A DNA stretch of 64,000 bases. It comes from Chloroflexota bacterium (GTDB lineage Bacteria; Chloroflexota; Anaerolineae; Anaerolineales; UBA11579). A model generated the notes under the pieces. The model was not told the DNA's origin and did no database searches. It was given only the letters and a program-made list of their open reading frames with translations. Positions 9,690 through 17,366 of this stretch are shown one piece after another. Position numbers and translations under genes: made by a program. Location of the stretch: positions 151,587 through 215,586 of the forward strand of contig JABJGH010000030.1 in assembly GCA_018662365.1 (NCBI GenBank), given 5' to 3'. Each line of letters begins with the position of its first letter. The first letter of the stretch is position 1.

Positions 9690-10526
9690 TTATTTCTCCA
9701 AAATTAAATTGTCAATCAATCGTGTTTTCCCGATATATATTGCCAATGAGATCAAAGCTTCACTGGCGATCACTTCTAATTCTTGTAAATTGCTCGGATC
9801 TGCACAAGACATATAATCAATACTTGCTAGGGGTTGCGCACTGATTATCTCTTTCATCAATAACCTTAGTGCATCCCCATTTCGTTCTCCCCCGTCATAA
9901 GCAATTTTAGCGGCCTGAAGAGCCTGATACAAAACAACCGAAGCATCTCGTTCTTCTGGGTTGAGGTTCACATTCCTGCTCGACATTGCTAATCCATCAT
10001 TTTCTCGTGCAATTGGCACAGCCACAATTTCAATAGGGAAATTTAAATCTCGAGTCATTTGTTTGATCACTGCCACTTGCTGCGCATCTTTTTGTCCAAA
10101 AAAAGCGATTTGCGGTTGAACTGCAGTGAACAATTTACTCACCACTGTGGCTACACCTTTAAAATGGCCCGGGCGTTTTTCCCCTTCCAAAGGATTTGCG
10201 ATTTCGCCAACTTCAACCCAAGTTTGGAAACCAGGGGGATACATCACCTCGTTTGTCGGGATCCAAACCAGATCTACTCCCTCATTTTCCAAAAGGGCAA
10301 GATCCCGCTCAACATCTCGCGGATAGACCTCCAGATCAGTTTCCTGATTAAACTGAGTGGGATTCACAAATATGCTCACCACCACCGAAGTTGCTCTTTT
10401 TTTCGCGGCTCTAACCAATGAGAGGTGGCCTTCATGCAAAAATCCCATTGTAGGCACAATCGCTACAGGCTCATCCAAAGATTCGCGAGCTTGCCAAAGA
10501 TCATTCAAAGATTCAACCCTAATCAT
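9690..10526 (-). CDS. panC: Pantothenate synthetase (start trimmed to MIRVESL)
   Basis: VPTMGFLHEGHLSLVRAA, VSIFVNPTQFNQETDLEVYPRDVERD, FFGQKDAQQ, MSSRNVNL. Confidence 0.95.
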   Translation of the reverse strand: MIRVESLNDLWQARESLDEPVAIVPTMGFLHEGHLSLVRAAKKRATSVVVSIFVNPTQFNQETDLEVYPRDVERDLALLENEGVDLVWIPTNEVMYPPGFQTWVEVGEIANPLEGEKRPGHFKGVATVVSKLFTAVQPQIAFFGQKDAQQVAVIKQMTRDLNFPIEIVAVPIARENDGLAMSSRNVNLNPEERDASVVLYQALQAAKIAYDGGERNGDALRLLMKEIISAQPLASIDYMSCADPSNLQELEVIASEALISLAIYIGKTRLIDNLILEK

Positions 10527-11469
10527 TCGATTTCCCTTTATACTCTTTTTCGATTCCCATATTAAGTCCTTCAATGATCGCATTAATCAATTTCCATACC
10601 GTATAATTTACAGGCGTTTGCACCCCTAACTCCTTACCTAAACGAACAACTTCCCCACAGATCGCATCGATTTCTGTCGGCGCGCCCCGTTGAATATCCT
10701 GATACATCGAAGAATGGTTATTTTCCGTGCCTTTTGCCACTTTTTCCGCTGCCGCAACAGGATTCTTGAAAGATAGTTGTATTCCCTGTGCAGAGGCTAA
10801 AGAAGCAACTTCCTTGGCAAGATCAGCAGACAACTGGCGGGCAGAAGCTCTGCTAAGTAAAGAACCATTCGACACCTTCAAAAGAGCGGTGATCGGGTTG
10901 ATCGCAGCATTGACCACCAACTTGCTCCAAATTAATGTGTCGGTGTTTTTGATCGTTTCCAGTTTAAAACCTGCCGATTTAAGATATTCCCTTATTGGTT
11001 CTAGGCGAGGATGTTCCCCCAAGGAAATCAACCCCTGCCCTCCCGGGCGCACTCGACCAGAACTGAGCAATGTGGCACCCGTTGTAGTAACCCCTAATGC
11101 CACTCTTTCTTCTCCAAGAATAGATTCCAATATCTCTCGATTACCCAAACCATTCTGTAAGGTCACGGCAATCCCATCATCGGACAAACATTTTTTCAAT
11201 TGCTTTGCTGCTCGAGCTGTTTGCCAAGATTTAACCAACACCAAAGCATACTTCATGCCTACACAATCGGAGCTATCATCAACGACCCTGATCGGGTATG
11301 CTTTTTGTTTACCGTCAGGCTGAACGAGCGTCACGCCATATAAACGCAATGCGGCCAATCCTTCTTTCCAATTGCCCAACATCGTCACAGGAATACCTGT
11401 TGCAGATATCTTTGCTGCAAAAAGACTGGCCAATGCTCCCGTGCCTACGATCAATATCCCTTCAGTCAT
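10519..11469 (-). CDS. panE: 2-dehydropantoate 2-reductase
   Basis: N-terminal GTGALASLFAAKI, LQNGLGN, KLVVNAAINPITALLKV. Confidence 0.92.
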   Translation of the reverse strand: MTEGILIVGTGALASLFAAKISATGIPVTMLGNWKEGLAALRLYGVTLVQPDGKQKAYPIRVVDDSSDCVGMKYALVLVKSWQTARAAKQLKKCLSDDGIAVTLQNGLGNREILESILGEERVALGVTTTGATLLSSGRVRPGGQGLISLGEHPRLEPIREYLKSAGFKLETIKNTDTLIWSKLVVNAAINPITALLKVSNGSLLSRASARQLSADLAKEVASLASAQGIQLSFKNPVAAAEKVAKGTENNHSSMYQDIQRGAPTEIDAICGEVVRLGKELGVQTPVNYTVWKLINAIIEGLNMGIEKEYKGKSND

Positions 11470-12353
11470 TATTTATCTAGCTCAGCCATTAACAGCTCCC
11501 ACTCTTCATCTTTCATGAAAATGCTGTGAGCATCCGATGGGAAATCTTTTTGGTTCACGTCCTGCCGAAAAGCGATCATTGCTTCCTGCATCACATTATG
11601 AATATTGGCATATTGCTTTACAAATTTTGGGGTGAATTTGTCAAATTGGCCGACCAGATCGTGGGTAACCAAAACCTGACCATCACATCCAACCCCCGCA
11701 CCTATACCAATCGTCGGCACTCGTAATTTGCTTGAAATTAATTCAGATAATTGGGCCGGAACAGCCTCTAGGACGATTCCGAATACACCCTCCTCCTCCA
11801 AGATTAGGGCATCCTCGACCAATATCTTAGCCTGGTCGGCCTTTTTGCCTTGGGCTCTAAATCCCCCCATTGTGTTCACGCTTTGAGGGGTAAGCCCAAT
11901 ATGTCCCATTACAGGAATACCTGCCAAGACCATTTTCTGAATTGCCTCTGCCCTCTCTCTGCCCCCTTCAAGCTTTACTGCATCCATCCCTGCCTCTTGT
12001 AAAAATCGCCCCGCATTTTCGACTGCCGTCCAAACATCGCTTTGGTAAGACATGAAGGGCATGTCTCCGATCAATAGCGGATTCTTTGCTCCCCGAGACA
12101 CAGCCTTGCAATGATGGAGCATGTCCTCCATCGTGACTGGCAAAGTGTTCTCATATCCGAGCACGACCATCCCCAAGGAATCGCCGACCAAGATCGAATC
12201 GATCTCAGCCTTATCTATTGCCATCGCTGTGGGATAATCATATGCGGTCAACATCGTGATCGCTTCACCGCGTTTCTTTTTTAAACGAAAGCTGCGGGTG
12301 GTGATTTTTTTGCGTATTTCGCCCCCATATTTTTTTAATGGTGTGGTCGTCAT
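11469..12353 (-). CDS. panB: 3-methyl-2-oxobutanoate hydroxymethyltransferase
   Basis: MLTAYDYPTAMAIDKAEIDSILVGDSLGMVVLGYENTLPVTMEDM, GHIGLTPQSV. Confidence 0.95.
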   Translation of the reverse strand: MTTTPLKKYGGEIRKKITTRSFRLKKKRGEAITMLTAYDYPTAMAIDKAEIDSILVGDSLGMVVLGYENTLPVTMEDMLHHCKAVSRGAKNPLLIGDMPFMSYQSDVWTAVENAGRFLQEAGMDAVKLEGGRERAEAIQKMVLAGIPVMGHIGLTPQSVNTMGGFRAQGKKADQAKILVEDALILEEEGVFGIVLEAVPAQLSELISSKLRVPTIGIGAGVGCDGQVLVTHDLVGQFDKFTPKFVKQYANIHNVMQEAMIAFRQDVNQKDFPSDAHSIFMKDEEWELLMAELDK

Positions 12354-12381
12354 GGTGCCCTCTTTACTAGTAGAGTCCTAT

Positions 12382-12418
12382 AAAACAAAAATCCGTCTGC
12401 TCGGGTTGGCAAAACGGA
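12382..12418 (-). terminator. Intrinsic terminator in the panB leader (attenuator candidate)
   Basis: On - strand: TCCGTTTTGC-CAACCCGA-GCAGACGGA followed by TTTTTGTTTT, upstream of the panB start. Confidence 0.65.
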
Positions 12419-12486
12419 GGGAAGATAGAAAACTACCTGAGGCTTACTCAGGATTGAATCCTAAACTATTTTATTATTACTCTTCC

Positions 12487-12516
12487 ACCGTCTCGGCCAG
12501 GGTTGGTCCAAGCAGC
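12487..12516 (-). ncRNA. Candidate pan-motif-like cis-regulatory RNA hairpin upstream of panB
   Basis: On - strand: GCTG-CTTGG-A-CCA-ACCC-TGG-CCGAG-A-CGGT, a hairpin with one bulged A on each strand, between a promoter-like sequence and a terminator. Motif consensus recalled from memory, not searched. Confidence 0.5.
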
Positions 12517-12522
12517 ACCTTA

Positions 12523-12551
12523 ATTATCTAGGAAAATGTGAGTTTTGGCAA
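12523..12551 (-). promoter_or_regulatory. Sigma70-like promoter for the pan cluster
   Basis: On - strand: TTGCCA (12546-12551), 17-nt spacer, GATAAT (12523-12528), placing transcription start just before the hairpin. Confidence 0.55.
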
Positions 12552-12632
12552 GGGGTAAGAAAAAAATAGTAAAATATGATTATTAGTTAATTGTTTTCAA
12601 AAATTAAATGGATACTATAAAAGGGAGAAAAA

Positions 12633-13670
12633 ATGCCAAAAACCTACAATGATAGATGGGAAACTATTAAAGCTCTTGGTGAAGGTGGGCAAGCCCATAC
12701 ATATCTTGTGAAAGATTTGCTGGGAAAGGGAGAAATTCATTATGTATTAAAAAGATTAAAAAATATTAACCGTATTGATCGTTTTATAGATGAAATTGAA
12801 GCAATTCGTAATCTTAATCACATAAATATTCTAAATTTAATTGATTTTAACCTTGATGGTGATAAACCGTATTTTGTGTCTGAATATTGTTCAGGAGGAA
12901 GTCTAGATAAAGTAGAACCTTTTTGGGAAAATTCCCCGCAACTTGCATTAAATATTTTTCAAGAAGTTTGCCAAGGATTAATTCTAGCTCACTCTGAAAA
13001 AATCATTCACAGAGATATTAAACCTAGCAATATTTTCCTGCGTACGCAGAAAGGCCCTGCCGTTATTGGAGATTTCGGTTTGGTTTTTAATATCGATGAT
13101 GGAACAAGAGTCACCCTCACAAATGAGGCTGTAGGTGCTATTAATTTTATGGCCCCAGAATTAGAAGATGGTAAATTTGATAATATTTCGGATAAAGTTG
13201 ATGTCTATTCTATGGGGAAATTTCTATATTGGTTACTTTCAAAAGGAAAAATGTTTAGCAGGGAAAAACATAGAGACATTGCCTTTGATCTTAGGTCTCG
13301 AAATGAGGACAGTATTTTAAATTTAGGATGGGACAATATTTATATGGAACATATTAATCGAATTTTAGATTTGATGATTCTTGTTGATCCGAATATGCGA
13401 AGAGATATAAAAAATATTTCTATTCTTATAAAAAGAGCAACGAGGCTAATTCATAAAGAATTTACACCTGTTGGGAAAAATGAGCCACAACCTTGTACAT
13501 ACTGTGGATATGGAAAATATGTTTTCAAAGTAAATAATAACCAACAAGTCCGGAATTTTGGTTTCACACCTATTGGAGGATCAGATTGGAGGGTACTAGT
13601 TTGTAATGAGTGTGGCCATACTCAAGCTTTCAGGGTTGATTATGCTAATAATAAAAGCTGGTGGAGCTGA
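12633..13670 (+). CDS. Ser/Thr protein kinase with C-terminal zinc-ribbon-like domain
   Basis: GEGGQAHTYLVKD, VLKRLK, IIHRDIKPSNIFL, IGDFGLV, APE; C-terminal CTYCGYG...CNECGH. Confidence 0.88.
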   Translation: MPKTYNDRWETIKALGEGGQAHTYLVKDLLGKGEIHYVLKRLKNINRIDRFIDEIEAIRNLNHINILNLIDFNLDGDKPYFVSEYCSGGSLDKVEPFWENSPQLALNIFQEVCQGLILAHSEKIIHRDIKPSNIFLRTQKGPAVIGDFGLVFNIDDGTRVTLTNEAVGAINFMAPELEDGKFDNISDKVDVYSMGKFLYWLLSKGKMFSREKHRDIAFDLRSRNEDSILNLGWDNIYMEHINRILDLMILVDPNMRRDIKNISILIKRATRLIHKEFTPVGKNEPQPCTYCGYGKYVFKVNNNQQVRNFGFTPIGGSDWRVLVCNECGHTQAFRVDYANNKSWWS

Positions 13671-13694
13671 AATACTATTAGCTTTATATATATA

Positions 13695-13850
13695 CTAATT
13701 ATTAATATATTCCTCAAACACATCCTCGCGGGTAAAAACCAATACTGCATCTTTACGGTAAAGCAGTTCGAATTCCTCTGCTTGTTCCTTATTGCCCTTT
13801 CCAGCTTGTCACGCAAAAATAATGAATTCAACATAATAGAACAGATGAAA
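13695..13850 (-). pseudogene. Decayed C-terminal gene remnant
   Basis: - strand frames read LRDKLE then, after a frame change, KGNKEQAEEFELLYRKDAVLVFTREDVFEEYINN*, which looks protein-like but is frame-broken. Confidence 0.35.
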
Positions 13851-13868
13851 ATATGGCAATATTAAGAC

Positions 13869-14324
13869 ATGAAAGGTACAAACAGTATATATGACGCCTA
13901 TGCATTGGCAGATAAGGGATATTTTGATGAAGCCAAGTTGATCCTCTCAGATACATTAGAGGATAATCCTGGATTAATTGAAGGATGGTTGCTTTTAGCA
14001 GATTTGGCAGATGCCAGCGAAGAAGCCCGCGAATGTTATCAAATGATTCAAGAGATCGACTCAAATAATTGGGTTTCAAAAAAACGTCTCAAGTTGCTTC
14101 TTAATCAAAGTCCTTCCCCTAGAAAAATAATTAAACCGCCCATTGAAACCACAACTTTATTTGATGGAAGTGGACCAAGTCTTCAACAAAGTTTTGAAAC
14201 CCATAAAGACCTGCTCATATGGGTTGGCGCAGGACTGTTCACCCTTTTCATGGCAGGCGCACTCGTATTTTTTGGTGTTGTAGGCTATCTGTTATGGGAA
14301 ACAAATTTTTTAGCAACTATTTAA
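13869..14324 (+). CDS. Small TPR-like protein with C-terminal TM helix
   Basis: AYALADKGYFDEAKLILSDTLEDNPGLIEGWLLLADLADASEEARECYQMI; TM segment near the C-terminus. Confidence 0.65.
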   Translation: MKGTNSIYDAYALADKGYFDEAKLILSDTLEDNPGLIEGWLLLADLADASEEARECYQMIQEIDSNNWVSKKRLKLLLNQSPSPRKIIKPPIETTTLFDGSGPSLQQSFETHKDLLIWVGAGLFTLFMAGALVFFGVVGYLLWETNFLATI

Positions 14325-14471
14325 ATATTTTTGACAGTCTTGCATTTTTGGGGGAACAATATTTATTCTTTATTTATAGACCAATTCCTTGATTATCTGG
14401 TTTATTCCATGCTACATTAGAATTTGATTCACCAAGCAAACCCTAAATAGATTTATTCTGAGGAGCACCGA

Positions 14472-15641
14472 ATGAACCAAACAGCTGATGCACTTATTAT
14501 TGGGGGAGGAATTCATGGATGTAGCCTAGCATTCCACTTAGCGGAAAAAGGTGTCAAGTCCATTGTCTTGGAAAAAAATGTCATCGCAGCCGGAGCAACC
14601 GGACGTTCTAGCGGCCTTGTTCGCATGCATTATGACAACCGACCTGAAGCCGAGCTTGTTTGGGCATCCTTCCCTTATTTCCAAAACTGGGAGGAACGCG
14701 TGGGGGGAGATTGCGGTTTTACCCGCACTGGGTTTATTCAACTCGTAGCTCCTGAATTTACCGAATCTTTAAAAAATAACATTTTGATGCACCAAGATGT
14801 AGGCATTTCCACGATCTTGATCACTAGAGACGATGTTAAACGTCTGGCACCCTCATTTTTTACAGAGGATATCGAATTTGCGGCTTTTGAGCCCGAATCG
14901 GGATATGCGGATGCAAACTCCACAGCCTTAGCTTTTATGACTCGAGCAAAAGACCTGGGTGCAAAGATTGTACAAGATTGCGCTGTCACCGGTATCCTCA
15001 GCAATGATGGCAAAGTGTCAGGTGTCCAAACCACCCAGGGAGATTTTTCTGCCCCCATCGTTGTAAACGCTGCAGGTCCATGGGCAGATAAGGTCGGAGA
15101 AATGGTCGGTTTAGATATACCATTGACGACTTGGCAGCATGACACCATGTTCGTTCAGCGCCCATTAGAAATAGGATCCTCACATCCCACCGTAATCGAC
15201 AATGCCCATGAAATGTACTTTAGGCCCGAAACTGGCGGATTAACTCTGGTAGGCCTTGAAGACAACAACCCATTGGGAGAAGACCCAGATAATAATACTG
15301 ACCATGCAAAACCGGGTTTTATAGAACGCGCCATCGACCGCATTATTAAACGTGTCCCGGTCATGGAAAAAGGAGGCCTACACAGTGCCCACGGGGGTTA
15401 TGACGGCCTTACACCCGATCAACGAGCAATTATCAGCCAAGCCGGTCCAGACGGGTTCTTTCTAGTATGCGGCATGAGCGGAACCGGTTTTAAAATCGGT
15501 CCCGCGGTAGGGGCAAGTCTCTCTGAACTAATTGTAGATGGCACAAGTAAAACTGTTGACCTTAATCCCTTCCGATTTAGCCGCTTCGCAGAAGGAGATC
15601 TAATTAAGGGGCAACATGATTATGGGGACATGTGGCATTAG
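14472..15641 (+). CDS. FAD-dependent oxidoreductase, DAO/sarcosine oxidase-beta-like
   Basis: ADALIIGGGIHGCSLAFHLAEKGVKSIVLEK, VVNAAGPWADKVG, C-terminal CGMSGTGFKIGPAVG; RBS GAGGAG upstream. Confidence 0.9.
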   Translation: MNQTADALIIGGGIHGCSLAFHLAEKGVKSIVLEKNVIAAGATGRSSGLVRMHYDNRPEAELVWASFPYFQNWEERVGGDCGFTRTGFIQLVAPEFTESLKNNILMHQDVGISTILITRDDVKRLAPSFFTEDIEFAAFEPESGYADANSTALAFMTRAKDLGAKIVQDCAVTGILSNDGKVSGVQTTQGDFSAPIVVNAAGPWADKVGEMVGLDIPLTTWQHDTMFVQRPLEIGSSHPTVIDNAHEMYFRPETGGLTLVGLEDNNPLGEDPDNNTDHAKPGFIERAIDRIIKRVPVMEKGGLHSAHGGYDGLTPDQRAIISQAGPDGFFLVCGMSGTGFKIGPAVGASLSELIVDGTSKTVDLNPFRFSRFAEGDLIKGQHDYGDMWH

Positions 15642-15660
15642 TTTCCAATCCAAAAAATAC

Positions 15661-15690
15661 AAAAAAGACTTCAAAATTGAAGTCTTTTTT
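15661..15690 (+). terminator. Intrinsic terminator
   Basis: AAAAAAGACTTCAAAATTGAAGTCTTTTTT. Confidence 0.85.
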
Positions 15691-15752
15691 AATTTAAATG
15701 TCCTTTTCCGCAACAAAATTCTAAGAAATTCGTATGAATAATTAGAAAAGCT

Positions 15753-15780
15753 TTGTAGCTGGCAATATATACTCTATAAT
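15753..15780 (+). promoter_or_regulatory. Sigma70-like promoter for the YtxH-like gene
   Basis: TTGTAG, 16-nt spacer, TATAAT. Confidence 0.5.
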
Positions 15781-15829
15781 AAAAACATAAGTAAATTTAT
15801 TCCCTCAAAAGGGTTAATTAGGAGAAAAA

Positions 15830-16060
15830 ATGAAAAAGATGTTTAGTTTTATTACAGGCGCTCTTATGGGAGGCCTTGTTGGTGCTACTGCAGCCCTATT
15901 GCTTGCCCCATCCACCGGCGAAGAATTACGCGGGCAAATGAAAGAACGTATCAGCACATTCCAAGATGAAATGGGGCAGGCTATGAACTCGCGCAAAGTT
16001 GAGCTGGAAAAGAAATTGGACGACATGAGAAAACCTAAAGCACCTCAAGTGACCCAATAA
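15830..16060 (+). CDS. YtxH-like domain protein
   Basis: GALMGGLVGATAALLLAPSTGEELRGQMKERI; RBS TTAGGAGAA upstream. Confidence 0.85.
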   Translation: MKKMFSFITGALMGGLVGATAALLLAPSTGEELRGQMKERISTFQDEMGQAMNSRKVELEKKLDDMRKPKAPQVTQ

Positions 16061-16094
16061 GATTTGATTTTTAAATCAGTTTCAAAAAGTTTTT

Positions 16095-16122
16095 AAAGAG
16101 CCTATTTTTTAGGCTCTTTTTT
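16095..16122 (+). terminator. Intrinsic terminator
   Basis: AAAGAGCCTA-TTTTT-TAGGCTCTTTTTT. Confidence 0.8.
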
Positions 16123-16211
16123 GATTAATTTCATATAAATTTGGACAGATTGAGTGAATTTTCCCCTATTTATCCGATTGAACAACCTGATTTTAGGTGA
16201 TTGAATATTTC

Positions 16212-16240
16212 TTGATTTGGGTCAAAATATCCTGTACAAT
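16212..16240 (+). promoter_or_regulatory. Sigma70-like promoter for spoVS-like gene
   Basis: TTGATT, 17-nt spacer, TACAAT. Confidence 0.55.
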
Positions 16241-16303
16241 GAATTTGGGACAATCCATCAGCAATAATCATCACTGCTCAATGGACTATCAAGGAGCAAC
16301 AAA

Positions 16304-16612
16304 ATGGATATCATTAAGGTTTCTAGCAATTCCAGGACTTCTGCAGTCGCCGGAGCCATTGCTGGTGTTTTCCGAGATAACAAACTCGCGGAAATTCAGG
16401 CAATTGGAGCAGGAGCCGTAAATCAAGCTGTGAAAGCATGTGTTTTAGCCAAAGGTTATCTTGCTGAGGACGGATTTGATATTGTCTTTACCCCCGAATT
16501 TGTAGATGTAAATATTGATGACAAAGTAAGAACGGCAATTAAACTTACCGTGCAATTTCGAGATGGAGAGGAGAAAGAAGAAGAGAAAGAAGAAACCGAA
16601 ATATTTGAATAA
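16304..16612 (+). CDS. spoVS: Stage V sporulation protein S family
   Basis: MDIIKVSSNSRTSAVAGAIAGVFRDNKLAEIQAIGAGAVNQAVKACVLAKGYL matches SpoVS; acidic tail; RBS AAGGAG. Confidence 0.92.
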   Translation: MDIIKVSSNSRTSAVAGAIAGVFRDNKLAEIQAIGAGAVNQAVKACVLAKGYLAEDGFDIVFTPEFVDVNIDDKVRTAIKLTVQFRDGEEKEEEKEETEIFE

Positions 16613-16700
16613 TTTCGACTAAAAAGCATTTTCCTTTTATTACCTATCTTATACCTATTCCTCTATTTATATTTAAGATCTAAGTTTGATTTAATCAGAC

Positions 16701-17366
16701 CTATCTTGAAAGATACTGTCGAATATCTTCCGGGGCAAAAATTACTTCTCCCCGATTATCTAATTTTTCTTCCACTTTTTTAACAATTAATTCCATATGC
16801 CCTGGGAATGCCACAAAATCCATATCGTCTGCTGGAACAGTTAATACAGGACAAAGTGAAAAATTATCTATCCAAGAGTCATATAGCCCACTCAATTGAG
16901 TCAGATATTCTTCAGAGATATTGCTCTCAATATTTCTTCCTCGGTTCGCGATCCGGGCTTTTAGGGTGGGCACAGACGCTTGCAGATAAACCACCAGATC
17001 TGGTGGCTTTAACATCTCAACAAGTAATTCAAATAATCCAAGATAGGTTTTATAATCTCGGTCGGTAATATATCCCCGTTGGTGTAAGTTTTTTGCAAAG
17101 ATTTCGGCATCTTCATAAACTGAACGGTCTTGTACTACAGAAGAAGGATTAGCTAATAATTCCTTATGAGACCGTAAGCGATGGGTTAGAAAAAAGACTT
17201 GAGAATGAAAAGACCAGGATTCCATGTTGGAGTAAAAATCCTCCAAATAAGGATTTTCTGCAACCGGTTCATAATAGGGTTCCCACCCAAGCCGGTTACA
17301 AATTTTTCCCACTAAGGTCGATTTTCCAACTCCGATATTACCTGCTATCGCAATATATCGTTTCAT
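16701..17366 (-). CDS. Deoxynucleoside kinase family protein
   Basis: IAIAGNIGVGKSTLVGKI P-loop, EPVAENPYLEDFY, VQDRSVYEDAEIFA. Confidence 0.88.
   Translation of the reverse strand: MKRYIAIAGNIGVGKSTLVGKICNRLGWEPYYEPVAENPYLEDFYSNMESWSFHSQVFFLTHRLRSHKELLANPSSVVQDRSVYEDAEIFAKNLHQRGYITDRDYKTYLGLFELLVEMLKPPDLVVYLQASVPTLKARIANRGRNIESNISEEYLTQLSGLYDSWIDNFSLCPVLTVPADDMDFVAFPGHMELIVKKVEEKLDNRGEVIFAPEDIRQYLSR

Noticed and set aside
10727-11323. 198-aa + strand ORF
   Set aside because: Antisense to panE, which has clear family motifs; no RBS or domain.
14738-15148. 136-aa - strand ORF
   Set aside because: Antisense to the FAD oxidoreductase with strong Rossmann motif.
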